Shown one piece after another: positions 1-10,528 of a stretch of 64,000 nucleotides of DNA. The notes beneath the pieces were generated by a model. It did no database searches. It saw nothing but the letters and a program-made list of their open reading frames with translations, and was not told the origin of the DNA. The stretch is from positions 1,302,001 through 1,366,000 of the forward strand of contig CP084609.1 of the NCBI GenBank assembly GCA_025917655.1, read 5' to 3'. Source of the DNA: Chlorella sorokiniana. Lineage: Eukaryota > Chlorophyta > Trebouxiophyceae > Chlorellales > Chlorellaceae. Each line of letters begins with the position of its first letter. The first letter of the stretch is position 1. Made by a program: the position numbers and the translations under genes.

Positions 1-3000
1 GCTGCAGCATGTCCCCCATCAGCCCCGACACATCCAGCGGCGGCGCCCGCCGCCCGCCGCCGCCGCTGCCAGCCAGCTCCACCAGCTGCTCGCTGACGGT
101 GCCCACGGCGTACAGCACAGCTTCCCGCAGTTTCCACCAGTCCGGGCGGCCCGCCGCCTTGGCCGCCCGCCGCTTCCTGCGAGAAGAGGCGGGCAGGGGT
201 GGTGTGTGTGTGTGTGTGTGTGTGGGATGCAGTAGAAGAGGAGTTACTCCACCAAGCACACGCATGCGCCTCGCCAGAAGCGGCATGACTTGCTGCATGT
301 TGTAGATGTAGGGTGTATACTTGCTGGCGTCAGCATGGCAGGATGGGCAGTGGCGGCCGGCTGCATGCGGGCGCCCCACCTGCAGCCGAGCGCTGACTGC
401 AGCCGCCAGCGGCGCCGCCACCTCCTCCCCAAACGCCTCAAACAGCTCATCCAGCAGCATCTCCCCCGCCGCTCTGCAGGGAGGGCGGCAGAAGGGTGCA
501 TACAGCGTCGGCTGCGCAAGCGGCAGGCAGCCGCGGCAGGCATTGGGGAAGGGCCGCCGCCGCTCGATTTTGAGGCAGCGCTGCACAGCACCGCAATGCC
601 ATGAGAGTCTGCCCCCCCCCACCTCCCCCACCCATGCAGCAACCCCCACCGACCTGACTGTGGAGAAGTCGTCCTCCTCATCGGCCACATACAGGTTGGG
701 ATCCCCGCCCCACCGCTCAACCTGGGGTTGGGGGAGGGCGCAAGGATGGCGAGGCAGGGTGTGCGGTGGGCGGGGAGGAGTGTGGGGCGTGGTCTGCCGC
801 CAGCGACCGCCGGCGACGGGGTTGAGCCCCCAGGGGGTGCCCCCTCCCTCCCCCGCCCCCCGCAGGGCAGAGCGCGCACCTGCGCCGCCGTCATCTGCAT
901 GTAGCCCAGGGTGAGGAGGAGCAGGTGGTGCAGCTGCGCCCGCAGCAGGGCCTGGTACCGCTGGTTCCCCACCAGCGCCAGCACCAGCTCCAGCAGCTGC
1001 GAGATGAGGTCGTCAAAGGACGGCGCAGCCTCGCCCTCTGCAGGGGGCAACAAAGGCTCCCCTGGCTGGGTGACTGGCGGAGGCCGAGGGCCGGGCGGTG
1101 TGTGGATGAGGCAGGGGGAGAGGGCGGCGGAGGCAGGGCACGCATGCTGCCGCGAGCAGCTGGGAGGCAGGGGCGCATGCGCGGCGGCATGGGCGGGGCC
1201 TCGCTTGGGCGGGCAGAGGGGTTGCAGGGGAGCGTGGAGCCGGGCAGCCGGGCAGCAGCAATAAACAGGGCGCCGCCTGCCCACCGCGTCCACATCCCCC
1301 TCCTGACCCTCCTCGCTGTCCACCACCAGCTCGCAGTACAGCGGCAGGCTGCTGGTGTACATCTGCAGTACAGCAATACGGGCCGCACGGCGTCAAGGGA
1401 CGTCGGTCGCCTCAGGCGAGCGGGAGCAGCGCCGGGGGCCCTGACAGGCGCACACCACACAGCACAGGGCAGGGCGCAGCCCCGTGGTCTCCTGGCCGAC
1501 CGCCGGCGCCCCACCTGCCAGGCAGCGGTGAGGGCGGGGCCAATGTGGGGGGCCGCCAGGCGCGAGAAGCCTGTGACCAGCAGCATCATGCACTTCAGGA
1601 TGGCCATGCGCAGGCCCCAGGCCTCTGAACCCTGCAGCGCGGGCGGCGGGCGGGCAAGCGGGCAAGCAGCAAGTTTTTCTTCTTCTTTTGTGTGTATTTC
1701 TAGAGGGCAGGGCCTGACGGTCAGCTTCACGCAGCAGGCAGGGCGGACGCCGCTGCTGCTGTCATGTCGCCGGCTTGCTCGGCCCCCGCCACGCGCCCCA
1801 CTCCCAAGCACACAGCCCAGCCCGCCGGCTGGGCAGCGCGCCGCCCGCTTGCCTCTCGCTCCACAGGCTTGCCCAGCAGCCGCGCGCACTCGGCCAGCCA
1901 GCCGGGCAGGATGGCGGCCAGCAGCTCCTTGACCGCCGCCAGCGTGGCGCCGCTGGCCAGCTCCTGCAGCGCGCAGCTCAGCGGGCAGCCGGTCGGCGCA
2001 AGCGGAAACCTGCGCTGGCAGCCCAGGCGGGGGCGGCATGCCCCTGCTGCCTGGGCGGCGCAGCATGCCCCGCGCAGCCAGGCCCAGCACTCCGTCCTTT
2101 CTCCTTCCTGACACTGCTGACACGGTCGCTGATGTGCGCAGCAGGTCCCTTCATGCCCGCACCTGCAGCACCTCCAGTATCGTGTGCAAAATGGCCAGGG
2201 CACGGCGCTGCAGCCCCGCCCCAAACTCGTCCGCCCGCAGGATGGCCAGCAGCTCGGGCAGCAGCGCGGGAGCGATGGCCATTATCTGCAGCCCAGGGCG
2301 GCATTGTTTTGTTCTATTCGAGTGTACGTTTGCGGGCGGCTGTGCGACCGGGGTGGATGCAGGAGGGTTGCAGGTCGGGCGGGCGCTGGGTGGGTGGACG
2401 AGCAGGCGGGGCATCATCGGCAGTGCCCGCCCGGCCAGGCTGGCGCAACGCTGGCGCTGAGGGCGAGCGGGGGCTGCAGCGGCTGCCCACCTGTTCGTCG
2501 CCCTGCTCATCCACAAACATGGCCAGGCAGCGCACGGAGCCGTTGACTGCCGGGAGCAGGGCGGAGCAGGGGACGGAGCAGGGTGCAAGGCGGTGGGCAG
2601 CGGCGGACACAGCATGCAGCGCGGAGCGGCAGCGCAGGCACCAGACATCAGAGCCCCTGCCTGGCCAGCAGCATCGCCCGCTTTCCAGCCGAATCAGCTC
2701 ACCCAGGTTTGCGTTCTTCTTGGCGGTGATGGCTTGCACCAGCCCCGGGATGAGGCCTGGCCACTGCTGCGGGCAGTCCCAGCGCGCGATGGCCGCCACC
2801 GCCATGGCCACCGCCGTGCGCACCTTGCTGCTCTCGTCGCCCAGCCCCTCGGGCAGCCGCTCGCGCATCGCCGCCTTCTCCTCCTCCCTTACGCCCGGGC
2901 CCCGGTACTGCGGCGACTCGGGCGTCCAGTGCTCGCGCACCAGCTTCTTCAGCACCGTGGCCGCCAGCTGGCGCAGGGCCGGGGTCCACGTCGCCGCCCG

Positions 3001-3153
3001 CCGCCAGCAGCACCGCCACGAGCGCGGAGCCGAAGCCGGGGCGGCCGCACCCGCCTCCAGCGCGGCCTCGGCTGCCCGCCGCGCGCCCGCGTCGGGGCTC
3101 AGCGACGCCTGCAGCAGCTGCAGCAGGTGCGCCACCTGCTCGTTGGAGGCCAT
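1..3153 (-). CDS. IPO9: Importin-9-like nuclear import receptor, 3' end outside window
   Basis: Karyopherin-beta family carrier that would take basic cargo such as histones and ribosomal proteins through the nuclear pore. The start ATG is at 3153-3151. The N-terminus reads as an importin-beta N-terminal domain, with motifs such as LRQLAATVLKKLVREHW and AIARWDCPQQWPGLIPGL. Later exons on the minus strand carry HEAT-type helices: VNGSVRCLAMFVDEQGDEQ (about 2500), ALLPELLAILRADEFGAGLQ (about 2250), MAILKCMMLLVTGFSRLA (about 1590), and the importin-9 signature WGGDPNLYVADEEDDFSTVR (about 650-715). The gene runs off the left edge, so the C-terminus is missing. In exon 1 the frame leaves at about 3038-3041 and returns near 2975-2985. 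The intervening frame (GFGSALVAVLLAAGG) is the one that resembles plant importin-9, so the sequence there probably lacks bases. Confidence 0.85.
202..223. repeat. (GT)n microsatellite in importin-9 intron
   Basis: A GT tract of about 11 units on the plus strand, so CA in the sense of the gene. Similar sense-CA tracts are at 10974-10991 (2H-phosphoesterase gene) and 45473-45484, directly before a prolyl 4-hydroxylase acceptor AG. Confidence 0.85.
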
Positions 3154-3799
3154 GGCACTTGATGCGGCCTGCAGCGAGGACAGCAGGCACTCGTGGGGAA
3201 GGCAGCAAGGAACTGCCGCCGCCTGGACGGCCAGAGGGCGGCAGTGACACTGGGGAACAGGGTGCCCCCACCCTTTGCATGGCTTGCATCGCATCGGCCA
3301 CCGTATGTTTATTGTCGCTACCATGTACCGGGCCTTTCGCTGCAGCAGCTCTCGCTGGAGCTACTGCTGCCTATTCCAGTGGCCTGCCTCTTCCCGCACC
3401 TTGCTTGTCTATTCAAAAGTTATAACAGACGATACTAAATTGCTCAAGCCATCAGTTGGCGAGCCGCCTGCCCCCGGGTGAATCGATCACTCTTGACAGC
3501 GCTTCCATGCATACACACGCGTGCCAGACGCTGACTCTGCTGAACACCGAGTGGGCATCAGTTGGCAGGGGCTGCCGCCCACACGACCAGACTGCATTTG
3601 AAGTACCGCCGAGCAGGACGAGCAGGACCCCCACTGCCACTGTCCAGTTGGCAGCACGCACGAGCAGCTCAAGAGGCCATGGTCAGGTTTCCAGTACTGG
3701 GGCCAGTCCTTCCTTACACGCAGTGCATTGCAAGCCTTGCATGGTGTGGTGTCGCAACGGCCTGATATGCACGCTGCCGCCCCGCTGCTGTCGGGCTGC
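3154..3799. other. Intergenic spacer upstream of importin-9
   Basis: This 646-bp spacer lies between the importin-9 start codon and the stop codon of the next minus-strand gene. It should hold the importin-9 promoter and 5' UTR and the neighbour's 3' UTR. Its GC is visibly lower between about 3300 and 3480. I found no conserved coding segment in it. Confidence 0.5.
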
Positions 3800-5425
3800 T
3801 CACTCGTCCCCGCCCTCGCCGTCCTCCTCCAGCGCGGCCCCCTCCGCCTCCGCGCTGTACCCGCTGCGTAGCGTGAGCACGTCGCGCTGCGTCACCCCGA
3901 AGATCTTGCCCAGGTCCACGGCGGCGGCGGCCTCAGGCCCCAGCAGCTCCCGCGACTCGCTCAGGCTCAGCAGCTTCATGAACAGGTTGCGCGACGCCGC
4001 CTTGCGCTCAATGCCCGCCTGCCCGAGGTGGGATGGGGTGGCAACAGGGGGAGGAAGCTTCGCCGGGGGGCAGGCAGAGGCAGGCGGCTGACACAGGCGA
4101 GCTGCCCTGGGAGCGTCAGGCCGGCAGCTCGGGCCAACCGCGCTCGCTCATGGGCTCCTGGGCAGCAGCAGCAGCAGCCAGGAGGAGGAGTGGGCGCACA
4201 CCTGCGACATGCCCTCCATGTTGACCATGACGGTACCGTACCGCTCGTACACGCGCTGCGCGCGCTCCCGCAGTGCCTCCGCCACCTGCCACAGCAGCCA
4301 GGCACGGGGGCTGCGTGAGCTGGGGCCCTGGTGCGGCAGCCCCAGTTTCCAGGGCTGCACCGGCCACGCCTGACGTTTGTACACTCCCTCGAAAACAAGC
4401 ACTTGCGCACATACCCTGCCCTTCCCCCTCCCAACAACACACACACACACACCGTCCCCGCCACAAGCAGGCGTCTGCCCCCCCAACACCCACCCACCTG
4501 CTCGTCAGTCAGGCCCAGGCTGGCCTTGAGCGCCGCCATGTCGGCCACCGCCTCCTCGTCAAACAAGCGCTCGCGCAGCAGGAACCAGAGGTACTTGCGG
4601 AACACCTCCACGCCGCTGAACCCCGTCTGCAGCTTGAGCAGCGACAGGGATCCGGGGCCCAGGGCGCGCCGCGCCGGCCGGGCAGGTACTTGGATATGGC
4701 GTCCACCACCATCTATGGGGGCAGAGAGCAGGGCGGGATGAGGCGGGTTAGGGGGCAGCCTGTGGGCACACAGGGGCGTCCAGGGCGCCCCTTCCTGGGC
4801 TGAGGTGCGCCCTGCTGCCCTGCCGAGCACACAGGGCCTGTTGCTTGACAGATGACGGTACCGCCACGCTGCGGCAGAGAGGCAGGCGCGGGCAGGCAGG
4901 GACGACGCCCTCGCCAGCCAGCCCCACCTTGTTCTTGCTCATGCGCTTCTTGCGCTTGCGCTCGGGGTCGGTGCGCATGCGGAAGAGGGTGACGAGGAAG
5001 GTGCCGCCCAGGAACACTCCCGCCGCGATGCCCGCCAGCCGCGCGTACGGGTGCTGCAGCAGGTCGAGCGGGGAGCCGCCGCTGCGTGGCCCCGCGGGCG
5101 GCGGCGCCGCCTGCTGCACAGCGGCCATCTGCTGCTCAAAGGCTGCCAGGTCAGCGGGGTAGCTAGCGTCAGACTCCACCGCGGCAAACTCATCGTACTC
5201 CTGCCGCTGGGGCTCCTGCGAGGCTGCTTCAGACGCTGTGGGGTAGGGCGCCACCTGCTGCTCCGCTGGCGCTGCGCCTGGGGGTGCCGCCGCCGGGTCG
5301 GCACCTTTGCCTCCCGCCTGCTGCGCCCGCACGAGCACGGCTCGTCTGCAGCTGCTGGTGCCGCGGTGGTGGGCAGCCAGCCTGCCGGGGGCTGGCTGCG
5401 CAAGCAGCATGCTGGACAAGCGCAT
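3800..5425 (-). CDS. Plastid-targeted single-pass membrane protein with helical C-terminal domain, family not recognised
   Basis: The ATG at 5425 opens exon 1 (4928-5425, exactly 166 codons). The first ~35 residues are rich in Ser, Arg and Ala and nearly free of acidic residues, as in a chloroplast transit peptide. A Pro/Ala/Gln-rich stretch follows, then one hydrophobic helix (LAGIAAGVFLGGTFLVTLF) and a strongly basic tail (RKRKKRMSKNK). Exon 2 (4498-4712) carries an alpha-helical domain with VFRKYLWFLLRERLFDEEAV. Two further exons give AEALRERAQRVYERYGTVMV and a C-terminal segment with KIFGVTQRDVLTLRSGY, ending at TGA 3800 after an acidic EEDGEGGDE tail. Exon 2 is 215 nt where the phases need 216. 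Plastid targeting is inferred from composition. I cannot name the family. Confidence 0.7.
4437..4452. repeat. (AC)n microsatellite in intron of the plastid-protein gene
   Basis: A dinucleotide tract that reads GT in the sense of the minus-strand gene. Similar sense-strand GT tracts lie in introns at 19381-19401 (URB1), 24609-24625 (URB1), 28919-28934 (Ala/Gly-repeat gene), 38619-38630 (PHOT), 50788-50814 (ankyrin-RING) and 63469-63488 (galactosyltransferase). Confidence 0.85.
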
Positions 5426-5731
5426 TGCTGCCGTCAGGGCTTCCAGTACAGTCAGAGGCCTCAGATAAAATGTTTGCAGCCGTCTGAGCTCCCCTTACGG
5501 CTTATCTGGGGCCGCTTTCCACCATCGCAAGCTGCCACCTCTTAGTCTTTCAGGGGGTCTTGCAGCCCACCATCGCCCTGCCTATATGCAGATCTAGCAT
5601 GCAGAAATTCAATTGAATATCAAAAATCACAGTACGCACCCCTTCTCAACACTTCACGCCGACAGCTCCACCACCCTTGCCTTCGCTTCAGAAACGCGCC
5701 CCTTGCTGGGCCCCCAGTTGGCCCTGAAGCC
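5426..5731. other. Divergent promoter region between plastid protein gene and ALG3
   Basis: Only 306 bp separate the two start codons (ATG 5425 on minus, ATG 5732 on plus), so both promoters and 5' UTRs must fit here. The middle (about 5590-5640) is distinctly AT-rich for this genome. No motif can be called with confidence. Confidence 0.5.
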
Positions 5732-8546
5732 ATGGCACGAACACGCTTGCAGTCCGCCCGCACCAGGAGAGCGGGCGGGCTGGACCGCTTCGTCACAGCG
5801 CTGGCTACTGTCCTGGCGCGGCTGAACGACCCCGCCGACAGCGCAGCGCAGCTGATGGTGGCGGCGGTGCTGCTGGCCTTCGAGGGCGTGCTGTGCCTGC
5901 TGATCATCCGCCGCGTGCCATGTGGGTGCTGCCGCCTAAGCGCACGCTGCTTGTCTCCTGCCAGACTCTGCGCCGCCGCTGGGCCCCGCCCGGTCCAGGG
6001 CCACCAGGCGGTGCTGCTCCACCAATCAGCCTCCGGTTTGCTGCAGACACCGAGATAGACTGGGTGGCGTACATGCAGGAGGTGTCGGGGTATTTGGAGG
6101 TGTGCTGCTGCCGCCTGCAGCCCTGACTGGGATCCAGCCACGCGGCTGTCCCAACCTGGCCCTGCCCGACTGTTGGCTGGCGGCCAGTGGACCTGCCGCT
6201 CTGGCCGCCCCCATGCCCCGCCTAAGTGCAGCATCGCCTTCTGCCCTTTGAGGTGCAAATTCACGCCGGAAATGGCCGCCCCGCAGCCCGGGCGGTGCTG
6301 CCGCCGCCGCCAGCCAAGCTGCAGCCAACCTGCCTCCCCGCCTGCCTGCCTGCCGCCTGTCAGGGCGAACGCGACTACGCCAAGCTGCGCGGCGACACAG
6401 GCCCCCTCGTCTACCCCGCCGGCTTCGTCTACCTCTTCGCCGCGCTGAAGCGGCTGACCGGCGGCAGCGTGGCGGCCGCGCAGGTGCCGCCGCCGCACCC
6501 CCGTCCTGCCTGACCCCTCTCGCTGCTGCGGCAGGGTGACGCGCACAGCACCCTTGCAGCACGAACTCGGCCAGCTGACAGCCCCCGCTCGCCGCGCCCC
6601 GCCCTGCAGTACGTGTTTGCGGCGCTGTACCTCGCCACCCAGGCGGCCGTGCTGGCGCTGTACGTGCGCGCCGCCTCGCTGCCGCCCTGGACCCTCGCGC
6701 TGCTGGCCGCCTCGCGCCGCCTGCACTCCATCTTCGTGCTGCGCCTCTTCAACGACTGCTGGGCCATGGCGGCGGCCTACCTGGCCACGCTGGCGCTGCA
6801 GGTGGGAGCCCAGAGGGGGGCGTGCGTGGCTTGATAGCGGGGCCAGCAGGGCAGGGCTGCACGGCAGGCAGGCTCAAGCAGGCTCAAGCGGACGCCAGTG
6901 AGCATGCAGGCAGGGCCGCCGAGCAAGGCGCCGCTGCCTCAGCCTGCATCGGCAGGGCAGCCATCGCTGTTGCGCACCCTTGCCGCCCCGCAGAGCCGAC
7001 GCTGGGCCTTGTCTGTACTGCTGTACAGCCTGGCTGTGTCAGTGAAGATGAACGTGCTGCTGCTGGCCCCGGCGTGCTGGCGGTGCTCATCAAGGCAAGC
7101 GCTGCTGGGCCTGCGGCGGCGGGCGGAGCCCGCGCAGCGGGCGCTGTGCTGATGTGGCAGGGTGGGCGGGTGTGTTGCAGAACAATGTGCGAAGCGGGGA
7201 GGAAGGGGTGCGCCGCCCTCCCGCTGCGCTGCCGCGTGGGTGTCGGCGGCGCTGCCCAGCAGGCCGGGAGGTGCTGCCCATGCTGCATACCCCCTCGCCC
7301 CCGCCTGCAGCATGCACCGCCGCGCTCGGTGCTGGCGGGCGTGGCGGGCGGCGTGGCGTTGCAGGCGGCCCTGGGCGCGCCCTTCCTGGCCGCACACCCC
7401 CGCTCCTACCTCGCCCGCGCCTTTGAATTCTCTCGGGTGAGGCTGCTTTGACTGCTCTGCCCCGCCACAGCGGACCCCTCCGCCTCCGAAGGCTGCCTGG
7501 CCGGCTGCCAGCGCAAGCAGCGGCGAGCGGCCGCCCATGCTGCGCTGTGCTGCGCTGTGCTGTGCTGCGCCGGCGGAGGTCAGCAGGGTGGTGGCTGGCA
7601 CCCTGCTCCCCCTCCCCGCCGCCCCGCCACATACTGCCACCACGCATTGCTCCCGTACGCACTGCCGCAGCCCTCACAGTGACGCCGTGCGCATGTGCAG
7701 GTGTTCACCTACAAGTGGAGCGTGAACTGGCAGTTCCTGCCCGAGCCCGCCTTCCTGTCGCGCCAGCTGGCGCTCTTCCTCCTCCTCCTCCACCTGCGCC
7801 TCCTCTGGGCCCTCGCACGCGCGCTGGCTGGCCCCCGAGGGAGGGCTGGCGCCCGCGCTGCGCGCCTTCTTCGCGCAGCGGCGGCGGCGGCGAAGCGGGC
7901 GCGGGGGCAAGCGGCGTCGGGGGCCGGACTGCCCGTGGCGGCGACGCCGACTCGTTCGAGGACAGCGTCCTCTTCCTGGTCCTCTCCTCGGGCGTGGCGG
8001 GCATTGTGGCCTCCCGCACCATCCACTACCAGTTCTACTCCTGGTGGGCTGGGGGCGCGGTGGTGCGGGGCGAGGGTTGTGCGGCGCAGGGGCTTGTGCG
8101 TAGCTCGGCAGCCCCGGGCGGCCTTCACGCCTCTGCCGTTGGTCCCCTACCCCATGTTAAGCGCCGCGCTGTGGGCCCCCTTCCCCTCCGTTCCCCAGGT
8201 ATTACCACGCCCTGCCCTTCCTCCTGCTGCGCTCGCCGCTGCCCCGCTGGGTGGCGGTGGCAGTGCTGGCGGGCATTGAGGTGGGTGGGCGGCCTGCTTG
8301 CTGGTCGGCGCAGCATGGCCGCGCGGTTCAACGGTTTCCGAGGTGTTGGTGCTACTCACGCTTCAGCCACGTATACCAACCCATGCACCCTCGGCAGGTG
8401 GTGTACAACGTGTACCCCCGAGGGCCTGGGCCTCCCTGCTGCTGGCGGCGCTGCACGCGGCGCTGATGTGGGCGACGCTCAAGTCGCGCTGCCTGGCGTC
8501 GGCGGCCGCAGACCCGCAGGCACGGCCAGCAAGAAAAAGCACGTAG
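5732..8546 (+). CDS. ALG3: ALG3, Dol-P-Man:Man5GlcNAc2-PP-dolichol alpha-1,3-mannosyltransferase
   Basis: ER-membrane enzyme that adds the first dolichol-phosphate-mannose-derived mannose to the lipid-linked N-glycan precursor in the lumen. Exon 1 is 5732-5921. Splicing to about 6047 gives [17 protein letters not shown], and the next exon gives [20 protein letters not shown], both ALG3 family signatures near the luminal active site. Further exons carry [10 protein letters not shown], several hydrophobic helices, [20 protein letters not shown] (about 7700) and TIHYQFYSW followed by [10 protein letters not shown], as in known ALG3 proteins. In the last exon the frame carrying VVYNVYP must change at the C5 run 8415-8419 to reach the final membrane helix ([15 protein letters not shown]) and a stop at 8546. 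Read literally, the protein stops at 8466 and loses that helix. Confidence 0.9.
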
Positions 8547-9058
8547 CCATGCTTCCAGTGCTTAAAGCTTTTGTACCAAGCAAAGGCGCTTTTGTATCAC
8601 TGCCAAGCGAGCTCCTTGGCTTGGCCACAGGCAAGAGGCATCGGTGTGGGAGGAGGAGCCGGCTGCAGCGCTCCAGGTCATGCACGCGAGCGACATGCAG
8701 CAACATTGCGCTTCATGGCAGGGTTGGCCAGATTGCCCTGCCCCTCCACGCAACCTGAATCCAACTTGATGCTTGCTGAGCGGTGAGTGAGGGCACGGTG
8801 AGCTTGGCAGGCGGCTGGGCAGCGCCTCCAAACTGAACCGCGGCACGAGAGCTGGGGAAGCGGGGCGGGCGAGGCGGGGCTCATCCGCCAGCTGCGCGGC
8901 CTGTGTCTGGCGTTGACCAAAAGTATTACAGGTGCTGAGTGTTTCATGTCAAGAACTTGAATGCATCTACGCCCTCAAACGAAAATAATAACTACCTACT
9001 CCCTCAAAAGAAAAAACTGCTTGCAATAACTGCATCATGCGGCTGTGCTGGGTAGCTA
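8547..9058. other. Convergent 3' spacer
   Basis: This spacer lies between the ALG3 stop and the stop of the convergent Cys/Pro-rich gene. It should be 3' UTR sequence of both. An AT-rich, A-run-containing stretch sits at 8960-9040. No coding signal was seen. Confidence 0.45.
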
Positions 9059-10166
9059 TTAACCTTGGCTGCCTTTGAACGAATGGAGACTGGGTATGAA
9101 AGTAGTTTGAAGGTTCTGGTACGAGAGCAAGAGCTGCAAGAATGGGGGCATGAAGTCCGAGCTAGACGGCATCGCGGCTAGAGCTGCGCAAAGAATCAGT
9201 GCCGCCAGGCAGGCAGCTGGTGCTGCCCCGGCCGATGGCGGGGCTGCCACCGGCGGAGCTGCCGCCAGGGATGGGACAGCTTCAACTGTGCTGATAACGT
9301 CGATGCCGCTGGGGGTGGCAGGCGCTGGTGCGGGTGCTGCCGCCGCGGCAGGTGCCACGGCTTCCGGCTCAGGCGCGGGGCCTCCGCCGCCGGCGCCGGG
9401 GCAGGGGCTTCCAGCGCAGGCTCTGCCGCCGGCGGCTCTGCCGCGGGCGGCGGCGGCGAAGGCTGCGGCGGCGGGGGGAGGGCAAGTCGCGGGGCGCCGC
9501 CTCCTGGGGCGGCTGTGCAGGCTGCAGGGAGGGCGGAGAGTGGACGGGCGGCTCGCCGACGCTCTGCCCCGGAGCGCGCTCCGCGCAATGCCGGTACAGC
9601 GTCGCCTGCTCCTCGCCGCACTTGCGGCTGCGGAAGCAGGAGCGGCAGGTGTGCGCCGGCACATCCAGCAGCTGGTCTGTTGCGCCTGCCGGGCACGCGC
9701 TGCAGCCATGGGTGGTGTTGAACTCGCCGTCGCCGCGCCACTGGCAGGCCCCGGGCGCGCAGCCGGCGGCGCAGCACGGCACGCAGCGCCAAGCATACGG
9801 GTACCACTCCGCGCAGTTGGCGAAGAACTCGTACGGGACTGCAGGCAAAGAGTCGGGAGGCGCAGTTGGCGAAGCCACGCAGCAGGTCTGTTGGCAACGA
9901 GGCCGGCTTGCGGTCGGCTGCCAGCAGGGGCCCCGCTGCTCACCCGGGAAGTAAGCGCCGTCGCCGCCGCACGGGTTTTCGGGCACTTGGGTGCTGCCGC
10001 TGCTGTCCATGGTGAAGTTATCTGTGGAGATGCGGAACTCTGTGCAGCCGGCGCAGGTGGACGGGTTGCAGCCGGGCGGCCTTGCCCAAGGCAGCTGCGC
10101 CGCCGCTTCCGTGGCCAGCGAGGCCGCTGCTAGCAGCGCCATCAACGCCGGCGCAATCGGCGCCAT
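9059..10166 (-). CDS. Secreted Cys-rich protein with Pro-rich stalk and hydrophobic C-terminal segment
   Basis: ATG at 10166. The first ~24 residues (MAPIAPALMALLAAASLATE) form a clear signal peptide. The next ~150 residues hold more than 20 cysteines, including CVPCCAAGCAPGAC and a CxxC-type run ending in RSCFRSRKC, with possible N-glycosylation sites (NFT, NTT), so an extracellular disulfide-rich domain is likely. Downstream the initial frame turns Arg-rich and stops at 9369. One frame over, the same DNA gives PPPPQPSPPPP followed by Ala-Pro repeats, and the third frame gives Ala/Pro sequence, then the hydrophobic run CLAALILCAALAAMP, stopping at 9059. I infer two missing bases and one protein with a hydroxyproline-rich-type stalk. 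About 30 residues follow the hydrophobic run, so a GPI signal is doubtful. Family not recognised. Confidence 0.6.
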
Positions 10167-10528
10167 TGTCGCGCCACCCGTTTCGGTCGACTGCAGCGCG
10201 CTCTCTGACGAATCAGGATGCAGCCGTGACCTTCACACGGCGATAGATCTGGTGGCGCTCTCTTGAACTCCGGGTGCAGGCGACAGGTTTCGGAGGCACT
10301 AGGTGCTGCTATAAGATGAACAACATGGGCATGCTCCCGCCGCTTGAGACAATCGCCGGCCTGGGGGTCCGCCGCAGCATTCGCAGCGTGCGAGCTCAAC
10401 TGAGCTCACTGATGCCAACGCCCTGCTGCGGCCCCCATCCGAGCCGCATGGGCCCTTCGAACTCACAAAAATGCCCAATTACAAGGATTGTCAACAGGGA
10501 CATGTTTGGGCCGCCCCGCAACGTGCTG
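10167..10528. other. Spacer between Cys/Pro-rich gene and 2H-phosphoesterase gene
   Basis: This 362-bp spacer holds the promoter and 5' UTR of the Cys/Pro-rich gene and the 3' UTR of the next minus-strand gene. No coding exon is evident. Confidence 0.4.
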
